11,115 bases of DNA from an uncultured Actinoplanes sp. (GCF_934643405.1 NZ_CAKUCL010000244.1:1-11115), one strand, 5' to 3'. Positions 1 to 6,375 are shown, counted from the stretch's first letter. The notes: generated by a model from the letters alone, not told the origin. Numbers and translations are program-made.

Positions 1-972
1 CCGGCCGGGCAGGGAGGGCCCGACGAGCAACGAGCGGCCGGCAAACAGCTAGCGGCCGACACGCACGGAACGCCCGACGGGCAAGGTACGACCGACGGCC
101 AAGGCGCGACCGACGGGCAAAGCGTGACCCACGGGCAAAGCCTGACCCACGGGCAAAGCCTGACCGACCGGCAAAGCCTGACCCACGGGCAAAGCCTGAC
201 CGACCGGCAAAGCCTGACCCACGGGCAAAGCGCGACCGACACGCACGGCGCGCCGGAGGGCGCGACCGGCGGAGAGGGCGCGACCGGCGGAGAGGCCGCG
301 ACCGGCGTTGAGGGGGTGAGCGACGGGCCGGCGGCCGTTGTGGGCGGGGCGACGCGGGTCATGCCTTCCTCTGTCGGCGGGGTTGCTGTTGTCGCTCCTG
401 GGGTTGATCCGGCTCCTGTCGCTCTCGGCACCGCAGGCGGCGGGCGGCTTCTCTGCGTCGCGTCGGTCACGGCGCGTAAGGGGCAGGACCTGCTCGTGCG
501 GGTTCTGGAAGAGGAGCTTGCGGACCTCGACTGGCACTGCACCTTTGTGGGCGCGCTCGTCAAACCCGTCGCGCACCGGCATCCGAACATCCGGTTTGTC
601 GGGCCTCTTGTGGGGGACGCGCTGGCCACGGCGTACGCGCAAGCTGATCTTCTGGTTCTTCCCTCCCGGGCCGAGACGTACGGGATGGTGGTGACCGAGG
701 CGCTCGCGCGGGGGCTTCCGGTGGTCGCGACGCGCGTCGGTGGGGTGCCGGAGGCGCTCGGCACCGCGCCGGACGGGAGCCTGCCGGGGATGCTGGTGCC
801 GCCGGAGGATCCGGGGGCACTGGCCGCCGGCCTGCGCGCGTGGCTGACCGAGCCGCGGGTGCGGGCGCGGCTGCGTGCCGCCGCCCGGGAACGCCGTGAG
901 AGGCTCCCCGCCTGGACCGGCACGGCGAACCGCCTGGCTGCGGTCCTGGACGCACGAGGAGACGACGCATGA
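1..972 (+). CDS. GT4-type glycosyltransferase, 5'-partial, with repeat-filled interdomain segment
   Basis: The frame is open from base 1 to the TGA at 970-972 (323 residues visible), so the true start lies left of the window. The first in-window start codon, GTG at 124, falls inside a repeat and is unlikely to be real. Codons about 131-323 form a GT-B C-terminal Rossmann domain: PGVDP (codons 133-137), the phosphate-contacting Lys in VTARKGQD (K160), and the EX7E motif (E225 and E233) followed by LPVVATRVGGVPEALG. These bind the nucleotide-sugar donor. Codons about 20-108 are hexapeptide repeats with no family counterpart, lying where the N- and C-terminal GT-B domains join. The N-terminal acceptor domain should lie upstream but is not visible, so a truncated gene cannot be excluded. 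The stop overlaps the methyltransferase start (ATGA), implying co-translation. Donor and acceptor are unknown; a role in modifying a GTP-derived metabolite is inferred from the neighbours. Confidence 0.85.
   Translation, partial: PAGQGGPDEQRAAGKQLAADTHGTPDGQGTTDGQGATDGQSVTHGQSLTHGQSLTDRQSLTHGQSLTDRQSLTHGQSATDTHGAPEGATGGEGATGGEAATGVEGVSDGPAAVVGGATRVMPSSVGGVAVVAPGVDPAPVALGTAGGGRLLCVASVTARKGQDLLVRVLEEELADLDWHCTFVGALVKPVAHRHPNIRFVGPLVGDALATAYAQADLLVLPSRAETYGMVVTEALARGLPVVATRVGGVPEALGTAPDGSLPGMLVPPEDPGALAAGLRAWLTEPRVRARLRAAARERRERLPAWTGTANRLAAVLDARGDDA
55..325 (+). repeat. 18-bp tandem repeat array encoding hexapeptides
   Basis: Nine hexapeptide units run from base 73 to 234: PDGQGT, TDGQGA, TDGQSV, THGQSL twice, then TDRQSL and THGQSL alternating, ending THGQSA. 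The commonest DNA unit has the core GGCAAAGCCTGACC. A degenerate unit containing DTHG sits on each side (near 58 and 238). A second family continues the same 18-bp register to about 325, with units such as EGATGG. Every unit is a multiple of three, so the glycosyltransferase frame stays open. The opposite strand is also open through the array, encoding an ALPVGQ-type hexad; that is a by-product of the repeat. The array probably grew by slippage or unequal exchange, so copy number may vary between strains. Confidence 0.93.
957..961 (+). promoter_or_regulatory. Ribosome binding site for the methyltransferase
   Basis: AGGAG lies 7 bp before the ATG at 969, inside the end of the glycosyltransferase gene. 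It supports this start even though the two frames overlap by ATGA. Confidence 0.7.
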
Positions 973-1736
973 CCGGAGAGTTCAGCGAGTCCTGGCTGAC
1001 GCTGCGCGAGCCCGCCGACGCCGCCGCGCGCGCCGCCGGCCTGGTGGCGATGATCCCGGGGCCGGTGCGGGTGATCCGCGATCTCGGCTGCGGCACCGGG
1101 TCGCTGGGGCGCTGGCTCGCGCCGCGGCTGCCGGAACCGCAGCACTGGATCATGGCGGACCGGGATCCGGAGCTGCTCGAATACGCGCGCGAGCACATGC
1201 CGTTCGCCGGTGTCACGGTGGAGACCGCGCTCAGCGACGTCACCGGCCTGACCGCGGCGGACCTCGAGGGCACCGATCTGGTCACCTGTTCGGCCCTGCT
1301 CGACCTGCTCACCGAGGCCGAGGTGACCGATCTGGTCGCGGCCTGCGCGGAGTCGGGCACGACCGCCCTGTTCACGCTGTCGGTGGCGGGCGAGGTGCGG
1401 TTCGAGCCCGCCCTGCCGGAGGACGCCCTGGTCGCCGACGCGTTCAACGAGCATCAGCGGCGCGTCGTGGACGGGCGGCGGCTGCTCGGGCCCGACGCTC
1501 CGGCGTTCGCGGCGGCCGCCTTCGAGAAGGCCAGCGCCACCGTGGTCACCCGGCCGAGTCCGTGGCGCCTCGGTCCGCACGTCGCGGCGCTCACCGCCGA
1601 GTGGTTGCGCGGATGGATCGACGCGGCCGTCGAACAGCGCCCCGACCTGCGGCTCGACACGTATCGGGAAGCGCGGCCGGCCACCGTCGAGGCGGCTACG
1701 GTCGGACACGTTGATCTTTTGGCGGTCTTCGGCTGA
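969..1736 (+). CDS. Class I SAM-dependent methyltransferase
   Basis: A 255-residue protein that probably transfers a methyl group from S-adenosylmethionine to a small molecule in the cytoplasm. Motif I is D38-L-G-C-G-T-G44 at the end of the first beta strand (VIRDLGCGTGSLGRWL). The acidic ribose-binding position follows in MADRD (D64 or D66). The N-terminus WLTLREPADAAARA is a helical cap ahead of the fold. The start is the ATG overlapping the glycosyltransferase stop, with AGGAG at 957-961, so the two genes are translationally coupled. The acceptor substrate cannot be read from the sequence. The adjoining glycosyltransferase, GTP cyclohydrolase II and RibD-type reductase suggest a pyrimidine- or pterin-like acceptor (inference). 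The fold is certain, the exact role is not. Confidence 0.88.
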   Translation: MTGEFSESWLTLREPADAAARAAGLVAMIPGPVRVIRDLGCGTGSLGRWLAPRLPEPQHWIMADRDPELLEYAREHMPFAGVTVETALSDVTGLTAADLEGTDLVTCSALLDLLTEAEVTDLVAACAESGTTALFTLSVAGEVRFEPALPEDALVADAFNEHQRRVVDGRRLLGPDAPAFAAAAFEKASATVVTRPSPWRLGPHVAALTAEWLRGWIDAAVEQRPDLRLDTYREARPATVEAATVGHVDLLAVFG

Positions 1737-1775
1737 ACCCTTGACGCCCGTCCCGGCGTATTAGGGGAAGGCGGG

Positions 1776-1799
1776 ATGAGCGAGGGGACGGCAACGTGA
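1776..1799 (+). CDS. Possible seven-codon leader ORF coupled to the membrane protein
   Basis: ATG AGC GAG GGG ACG GCA ACG TGA encodes MSEGTAT. Its stop overlaps the GTG start of the next gene in a GTGA arrangement, as expected for stop-restart coupling. A purine-rich AGGGGAAGG stretch (1763-1771) could serve as its ribosome binding site, while GAGGGG inside the mini-ORF serves the following GTG. Such a short ORF can arise by chance, so this is tentative. Confidence 0.25.
   Translation: MSEGTAT
1782..1787 (+). promoter_or_regulatory. Ribosome binding site for the YbhN-like gene
   Basis: GAGGGG lies 8 bp before the GTG at 1796. It supports GTG 1796 as the start, because the nearby ATG at 1776 is in another frame and stops after seven codons. 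Confidence 0.65.
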
Positions 1800-2890
1800 C
1801 GCGATCGATCTGGGCATGGCTGCGCATTCTGGGCGGGGTGGCGATCCTCGCCGCGCTGCTGTGGCGGCTCGGCACCGGCGCGTTCCTCGACGGCCTGCGC
1901 GTGATCGACGGCCCCGCTCTCGCTCTCGCCTTTGTGATCGGCGTCACCACCACGGTGTTCTCGTCGTGGCGCTGGTGCCTGGTGGCCCGCGGCCTCGGCC
2001 TCAGGTTGTCGCTGCGCGGCGCGATCGCCGACTACTACAAGGCGCTGTTCCTCAACGCCGCCCTGCCCGGCGGGGTGCTGGGCGACGTGGACCGGGCGGT
2101 GAACCACGGCCGCGACGAGGGTGACGTCGGGCGCAGCGTGCGGGCGGTGGTGCTGGAACGCACCGCCGGGCAGATCGTGCTGGTCGGGGTGGGCCTGGTC
2201 GTGCTGCTCACGGTGCCGTCGCCGGTGCTGACGCAGATCGAGCGGCACGGCGCGGTGGCCGCGGTCGCCGCCGCGGCGGCCGCCCTGGCCGGGGCTTCGG
2301 TCTTCGTCGCGTGCCGCCGGCTGCGGCAGGGCGGTTCGAAGGTCGCGGCCGGGGTGCGCACCGGGATGGCCGAGATCCGCACCGGACTGCTGGCCCGCCG
2401 CAACTGGCCGGGCATCACGCTGGCGTCGACCGTCGTGCTCGCCGGTCACCTGGCGACCTTCGTCGTTGCGGCGCGGGCGGCCGGTTCCGACGCGTCGCTG
2501 CTGCGTCTCGCTCCGCTGATGCTGCTGGCGCTGCTGTCCATGGCGCTGCCGGTGAACATCGGCGGATGGGGTCCGCGCGAGGCGGTCACGGCCTGGGCGT
2601 TCGGCGCGGCCGGGCTGACCGCCACGCAGGGGCTGACCGTCGCGGTGGTCTACGGGGTGTTCGCCTTCGTGGCGGCCCTGCCGGGCGCGGCCGTCGTCGC
2701 GGTCCGGGCCGTCCGGCGCCTGCGGCTTGCCGCGCTGTCCCGTTCCGTACGGTCGGTGGCCCCGATCTCGCCGTCGCCGGTCATGCCGTCGGTGGCCGTC
2801 GGCCAGGCCGCGGCCGGGTCCGGGACCGGGACCGGCGAGTTCACGCCCGCCTTCGTGCGGGAACGCGAGCTGGCCCGCACCGGGGTGTGA
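1796..2890 (+). CDS. YbhN/UPF0104 family integral membrane protein (LPG-synthase TM-like)
   Basis: A 364-residue polytopic inner-membrane protein. Hydrophobic segments include residues about 9-25, 41-60, 120-140, 145-168, 205-225 and a long C-terminal hydrophobic block about 235-305. Family motifs are SWRW after TM2, the loop YYKALFLNAALPGGVLGDVDRA, the ER pair in VVLERTAGQ, and the signature NIGGWGPRE (N254-E262). The family shares the flippase-like membrane domain of MprF but lacks the soluble aminoacyl-transferase domain, so it is not expected to make lysyl-phosphatidylglycerol. A lipid- or polyprenyl-linked substrate-moving role is possible but unproven. The last 60 or so residues are a cytoplasmic Ser/Pro/Gly-rich tail. 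The gene lies 59 bp after the methyltransferase on the same strand and ends 14 bp before the convergent RibD-type gene; no terminator hairpin is visible between them. Confidence 0.85.
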   Translation: MTRSIWAWLRILGGVAILAALLWRLGTGAFLDGLRVIDGPALALAFVIGVTTTVFSSWRWCLVARGLGLRLSLRGAIADYYKALFLNAALPGGVLGDVDRAVNHGRDEGDVGRSVRAVVLERTAGQIVLVGVGLVVLLTVPSPVLTQIERHGAVAAVAAAAAALAGASVFVACRRLRQGGSKVAAGVRTGMAEIRTGLLARRNWPGITLASTVVLAGHLATFVVAARAAGSDASLLRLAPLMLLALLSMALPVNIGGWGPREAVTAWAFGAAGLTATQGLTVAVVYGVFAFVAALPGAAVVAVRAVRRLRLAALSRSVRSVAPISPSPVMPSVAVGQAAAGSGTGTGEFTPAFVRERELARTGV

Positions 2891-2904
2891 GGGCTGCGGG
2901 TTTG

Positions 2905-3597
2905 CTACCGGCCGTCGAAGCGCTCGGACAAGCCGTATCGGAGAAGCACGACGTCGCCGATCTGACGAACCTCGGCCAGCGTCGCCCGGTTCTTGGGACC
3001 CCATGGGAAGTCGCCGTCGTGCACGAACCGCGGCGCGCGCGAGTCCCCGACGAAGATCGGCGCGACGACCAGGTGGAGTTCGTCCGCGAGGCCCTCGGTG
3101 AGGAACTGCGTGTGCACGCGGCCGCCGCCCTCGACCATCAGCCGGCGCACGCCGCGCGCCGCCAGGTCGGCGGTCACCCGGTGCAGGTCGACCGGGTCGC
3201 CGCCGTCGACGACCGTCGCCACGGCACCGAGCTTGTCGCGCGCGGCTTCGACCGTACGGGAACCGCAGTAGACGATCTTTTCGCCGTCGCCGGTGGTGAA
3301 GAACCGCGCGGACGCCTCGACGGCCGCGGTCGCGGTGATCGTCACCTTGATCGGGTCGGGCGTCTCGCCGCGCGCGACCCGGGCCGCACGCCGGGCCTCG
3401 GAGCGCACCAGCAGCCGCGGATCGTCCTGGCGGATGGTGTTCGCACCCACCAGGATCGCGTCCGAACCGGCGCGGACCTCGTCCACCCGGTCGAAGTCGG
3501 CGTCATTGGACAGCAGCAGGCGGTCCGGGCTCGCGTCGTCCAGGTAGCCATCGATGGACATGCCACAACTCAGCAGCACGTAGGGACGGTCGACCAC
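2905..3597 (-). CDS. Stand-alone RibD C-terminal-type (DHFR-fold) pyrimidine reductase
   Basis: A reductase of the RibD C-terminal/dihydrofolate-reductase-like family. In riboflavin synthesis such domains use NADPH to reduce a ribosylaminopyrimidine phosphate to its ribityl form. Motifs (numbering from the start chosen here, 230 residues): LLSCGMSIDGYLDD (9-21), ILVGANTIRQDDPRL (48-62) and MVEGGGRVHTQF (154-165), the last being the glycine-rich nucleotide loop. There is no deaminase domain, unlike bifunctional RibD. The frame also offers GTG at 3621 (eight residues longer). I prefer GTG 3597 because GGAGG sits 8 nt upstream, inside those eight codons, and the protein then begins MVDRPYVLLS, usual for the family. 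It is divergent from GTP cyclohydrolase II and convergent with the YbhN-like gene. Whether it serves riboflavin or another product is open. Confidence 0.87.
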   Translation of the reverse strand: MVDRPYVLLSCGMSIDGYLDDASPDRLLLSNDADFDRVDEVRAGSDAILVGANTIRQDDPRLLVRSEARRAARVARGETPDPIKVTITATAAVEASARFFTTGDGEKIVYCGSRTVEAARDKLGAVATVVDGGDPVDLHRVTADLAARGVRRLMVEGGGRVHTQFLTEGLADELHLVVAPIFVGDSRAPRFVHDGDFPWGPKNRATLAEVRQIGDVVLLRYGLSERFDGR

Positions 3598-3605
3598 CGA
3601 TGAAG

Positions 3606-3610
3606 CCTCC
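3606..3610 (-). promoter_or_regulatory. Ribosome binding site deciding the RibD-like start
   Basis: CCTCC on the plus strand is GGAGG on the minus strand, 8 nt before GTG 3597. The upstream GTG at 3621 has no comparable purine run in front of it. Confidence 0.7.
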
Positions 3611-3632
3611 ACAACGATCACCTGTTGCGTCC

Positions 3633-3661
3633 AAGATAATCCGGGCGACCATTACTGGCAC
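3633..3661 (-). promoter_or_regulatory. Candidate promoter for the RibD-like gene
   Basis: On the minus strand GTGCCA (3661-3656; 4 of 6 with TTGACA) is followed after 17 bp by TATCTT (3638-3633; fits TANNNT). A start of transcription near 3626 would leave a leader of about 29 nt holding the GGAGG site, agreeing with translation from GTG 3597. The -10 overlaps the plus-strand sequence GATAAT, which could serve the divergent gene. Confidence 0.4.
3635..3640 (+). promoter_or_regulatory. Candidate -10 box for the GTP cyclohydrolase II gene
   Basis: GATAAT matches TATAAT at 5 of 6 positions and is unusually A/T-rich for this DNA. It would give an untranslated leader of about 90 nt. No good -35 is seen 16-18 bp upstream, so it may depend on an activator or be only the reverse face of the minus-strand -10. 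Confidence 0.3.
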
Positions 3662-3726
3662 ATTTGCGGCCCGATGCGGTCCGGTGACTTGAACGCAGGC
3701 ATGGGCGGACCAGCGGAGTTTCGACG

Positions 3727-3732
3727 AGGAGG
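3727..3732 (+). promoter_or_regulatory. Ribosome binding site for GTP cyclohydrolase II
   Basis: A perfect AGGAGG lies 4 bp before ATG 3737. It argues against the in-frame ATG at 3674, which would add 21 residues that do not resemble the family. Confidence 0.8.
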
Positions 3733-3736
3733 ATCG

Positions 3737-4378
3737 ATGAGGGAAGCGAAGGTGCGGCAACAGGTGAATGTCCCGCTGCGCTTCGGGGACGGGTACATCA
3801 CCACCGCGCGGGTGATGACCTTCGACGGGCTCGTGGACGGCAAGGAGCATCTGGCGCTCGGGCTCGGCGACTGGCGGCGGTCGCTCACCAAGTCGGCGGC
3901 CGGGGGCCGGGCGCCGCTGGTGCGCCCGCACAGCGAGTGCCTGACCGGCGACGTCCTCGGCAGCCAGCGGTGCGACTGCGGGCCGCAGCTGCGCGAGGCG
4001 GTCGAGCGGATCGCCGAGTGCGGTGGCTTCCTCCTCTACCTGCGCCAGGAGGGCCGGGGCATCGGCCTGTACGCGAAGCTGGACGCCTACGCCCTGCAGG
4101 ACTCCGGGCTGGACACGTACGAGGCGAACGTGGCGCTCGGCCGCGGCGAGGACGAACGCGACTACACCGCCGCGGCGCAGATGCTGCTCGCCCTGGGCGC
4201 GGACCGCATCCGCCTGCTCAGCAACAACCCGGACAAGGCGATCCAGCTGGAGGCCTGCGGCATCGACGTCACCCAGCGGGTTCCGACGGGCGTGCACATG
4301 TCCGCGGCGAACGTCCGGTACCTGGCGACGAAGGCGACGCACACGGCTCACACCATCGAGTTACCCCTGGCCGAGTGA
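3737..4378 (+). CDS. ribA: GTP cyclohydrolase II (RibA-type, single domain)
   Basis: A 213-residue enzyme that opens the imidazole ring of GTP, normally releasing formate and pyrophosphate to give a diaminopyrimidine ribosyl phosphate. Zinc ligands are C68, C79 and C81 (HSECLTG then SQRCDCG). The GTP/phosphate loop RQEGRGIGL spans 103-111. Y118 in LDAYALQ aligns with E. coli RibA Tyr105, D139-E-R141-D matches the catalytic DERD segment, and LLSNNPDK (160-167) is the conserved base-binding stretch. All key residues are present. There is no fused RibB (DHBP synthase) domain, unlike common actinobacterial housekeeping ribBA proteins, so this is probably an extra GCH II paralogue serving the local cluster. 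It diverges from the RibD-type reductase, the natural next step. The symbol reflects family, not proof of a riboflavin role. Confidence 0.92.
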   Translation: MREAKVRQQVNVPLRFGDGYITTARVMTFDGLVDGKEHLALGLGDWRRSLTKSAAGGRAPLVRPHSECLTGDVLGSQRCDCGPQLREAVERIAECGGFLLYLRQEGRGIGLYAKLDAYALQDSGLDTYEANVALGRGEDERDYTAAAQMLLALGADRIRLLSNNPDKAIQLEACGIDVTQRVPTGVHMSAANVRYLATKATHTAHTIELPLAE

Positions 4379-4399
4379 CGGGAGTGCCCCCGCATCCGG

Positions 4400-4405
4400 C
4401 ACGAT
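4400..4405 (+). promoter_or_regulatory. Candidate -10 box for a leaderless partner-switch gene
   Basis: CACGAT (near TANNNT) ends 6 bp before GTG 4412, the spacing typical of leaderless actinobacterial transcripts. A weak -35, GTGACG (4375-4380), lies 19 bp upstream at the end of the preceding gene. The GAGGGG in between touches the start codon and is too close to be a good ribosome binding site. Confidence 0.35.
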
Positions 4406-4411
4406 GAGGGG

Positions 4412-6361
4412 GTGAACGACCTCCTCCTCGCCGCCATCGATCAGGTTCCGTTCATCCTGGCCGTGTGCGAGGGCCCGGACCTGCACGTGTTGTCGATGAG
4501 CGCGGCGACCCGCGCCGCGATTCCGCAGCGCGAGTACCTGGGCCGCCCGATCCGGGAGGTGATCGACGACCTGGTCGGGCAGCAGATCGTCGACGCCTAC
4601 TACGAGGTGTACCGCACCGGCGTGCCGGTCGAGGGCCAGGAATGGCGGGTTCACCTGGACATGCCGGACGGTTCGGTGCACGAGATGTACGCGAACTTCA
4701 CGATCACGCCGTGGCTGGTCGACGGGGAACGGCGCGGGGTGGTCGGAGTCGGCTTCGACGTGACCGAGATGGTCCGGCAGCGGCAGGCGGCGGCCGAGGA
4801 CCGGGCCCACCTCCAGCGCCGGTACGACCGGAGCCTGGACGTGGTGAGGGCCCTGCAACGGGAGCTGCTGCCGTCCGGTCTGCCGGTCCTGCCGGGCGCT
4901 CAGGTGGCGGCGAGCTACCTGCTGGCCGACGCCGACTCGGCGGCCGGCGGGGACTGGTTCGACGCGGTCGCGCAGCACGACGGCCGGGTGGCGTTGACCG
5001 TGGGTGACGTGGTCGGGCACGGCGTGACGGCGTCCGGGGTGATGGGGCAGCTCCGCGCGGTTCTGCAGGACCGGCTCGACGACGGCGCCGGCATTCTGGA
5101 GGCGCTGGGCGCGGCCGACCGGATGGCCGCCCGGGTACCGGCGGCGCACGCCGCGACGGTGTGCATGGTGCTGCTGGATCCGGTGTCGGGCACGGCCGCC
5201 TACTGCACGGCCGGCCATCCCCCGCCCCTGGTGGTCTCGGCCGACGGAAGCACGAAGTTCCTCGACAGTACGGGCGGGGCACCGCTCGGGACCGGCGGCG
5301 CGTTCCCGCTCGGCACCGCCCATCTGGCCGTCGGAGATCTGCTCCTGCTCTACAGCGACGGCATCCTGGAACGCCCCGGACGCACCCACGACGCGAGCCG
5401 CGCCGAGCTGGCGCGGGCCGCGTCGGACAGCGCGCTGGGCCGGGCCCTGCACGACTCGGAGGCGACGCCGGCCGAGCGAGTGTGCACGCAGGCCGTGGAG
5501 CTGCTGGTGCGCGCCACCGGCCACCGCGACGACATCACGCTGCTGGCCGTGCAGCGGGTCGCCGTGGCCGCACCGCTGGAGCTGACACTGCCGGCCCGGG
5601 CGTCGTCGCTGCGCGAGGCGCGCCACGCAACCGGCGACTGGCTGGACGCGCTGGGGGCCACCGAGCAGGACGTGTTCGTCGTCCAGCACGCCCTCGGCGA
5701 GCTGATGACCAACGCGATCGAACACGCCTTCGGCGGCTTCGCCCCGGCGGCGGACGCGGTGCCGGCGAACGGCGGCCGCGGGCCGAAGGTCACGCTGCGG
5801 GCCGTGCTCACCGCGGGCGGCGAGATCGAGGCGACCGTCATCGACCGCGGCCGCTGGCGGGCGCCGGAACGCCAGGCCGTCCGCGGCCGCGGGCTCGCGC
5901 TCACCGCACAGCTGGTGGACAGCCTGCGCGTGGAGCCCGGCTCGGAGGGCACGGTCGCCCGGATCCGGCACGCCCTGGTGCGGCCGGCCCGGCTCCTCGA
6001 CGTCCGGCATCACAGCGCACCCGGCCGGCGCCCGTCCGCCGAGCCGCCGTTCCGGATCGTCGAGCAGCCGGGCGACGACGAGGCCGCCGTCCGCGTCGAG
6101 GGCCCGCTGGACATGACGACCGCGTCGCTGGCCCGCCAGGAGCTGTTGCGCCGCAGCCGGGGCGGCACCGTGCCGATGACCGTCGACCTGTCCGGCGTGA
6201 CGCACCTGTCCAGCGCCGGCGTCTCGGCCCTGCATCAGGTCGCCGAGCAGCACGCCGAGCAGAAGGCCGCGCTGAACCTGGTGGCCGTCGAGGGCTCCCC
6301 CGCGCAGGTCGTGCTCGCGCTGGTCGCCCTGCCGCACCTGAGCTCGCTGCGCCCCGCCTGA
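4412..6361 (+). CDS. PAS / PP2C-SpoIIE phosphatase / RsbW-type kinase / STAS four-domain regulator (Rv1364c-like)
   Basis: A 649-residue soluble signalling protein. Residues about 1-122 form a PAS-like sensor ending in GFDVTEMV, then a helical linker to about 150. Residues about 150-390 are a PP2C/SpoIIE phosphatase with metal aspartates in GGDWFD (D181), VGDVVGHG (D199), YSDG (D316) and RDDITLL (D373/D374). Residues about 395-530 are an RsbW-like HATPase with N-box GELMTNAIEHAF (E430, N434), IDRGRW (D478) and GRGLAL (492-497). Residues about 555-649 are a STAS domain with VDLSGVTHLSSAG; S601 aligns with the phospho-serine of RsbV/SpoIIAA. Order and length match M. tuberculosis Rv1364c (about 653 residues), which combines all partner-switch activities in one chain and acts on a sigma factor. 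No sigma factor is adjacent, so the target is unknown. It starts 33 bp after GCH II, perhaps from its own promoter. Confidence 0.92.
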   Translation: MNDLLLAAIDQVPFILAVCEGPDLHVLSMSAATRAAIPQREYLGRPIREVIDDLVGQQIVDAYYEVYRTGVPVEGQEWRVHLDMPDGSVHEMYANFTITPWLVDGERRGVVGVGFDVTEMVRQRQAAAEDRAHLQRRYDRSLDVVRALQRELLPSGLPVLPGAQVAASYLLADADSAAGGDWFDAVAQHDGRVALTVGDVVGHGVTASGVMGQLRAVLQDRLDDGAGILEALGAADRMAARVPAAHAATVCMVLLDPVSGTAAYCTAGHPPPLVVSADGSTKFLDSTGGAPLGTGGAFPLGTAHLAVGDLLLLYSDGILERPGRTHDASRAELARAASDSALGRALHDSEATPAERVCTQAVELLVRATGHRDDITLLAVQRVAVAAPLELTLPARASSLREARHATGDWLDALGATEQDVFVVQHALGELMTNAIEHAFGGFAPAADAVPANGGRGPKVTLRAVLTAGGEIEATVIDRGRWRAPERQAVRGRGLALTAQLVDSLRVEPGSEGTVARIRHALVRPARLLDVRHHSAPGRRPSAEPPFRIVEQPGDDEAAVRVEGPLDMTTASLARQELLRRSRGGTVPMTVDLSGVTHLSSAGVSALHQVAEQHAEQKAALNLVAVEGSPAQVVLALVALPHLSSLRPA

Positions 6362-6375
6362 CCCGCACCACCTCC

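Noticed and set aside
73..234. CRISPR array
   Set aside because: The units are contiguous 18-mers with no unique spacers and preserve a coding frame, so this is an intragenic tandem repeat.
49..642. 197-residue minus-strand frame with ALPVGQ repeats
   Set aside because: The repeat has an 18-bp period, so both strands stay open through it. The remainder has no homology-like motif, while the plus frame leads into a real GT4 domain.
1741..1767. TTGACG followed by TATTAG as a promoter for the YbhN-like gene
   Set aside because: The spacing is only 12 bp, too short for a normal sigma-70-type promoter. TAGGGG at 15 bp is a poor -10.
1454..3004. 516-residue open frame on the minus strand
   Set aside because: It opposes the methyltransferase and YbhN-like genes, which have clear motifs. 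Its product is Arg/Gly/His/Gln-rich with no domain, typical of an antisense frame in high-GC DNA.
3674..3736. In-frame upstream ATG extending GTP cyclohydrolase II by 21 residues
   Set aside because: The extension has no family resemblance, and a perfect AGGAGG stands before ATG 3737.
4361..6337. 658-residue open frame on the minus strand
   Set aside because: Antisense shadow of the four-domain regulator: low-complexity, motif-free translation.
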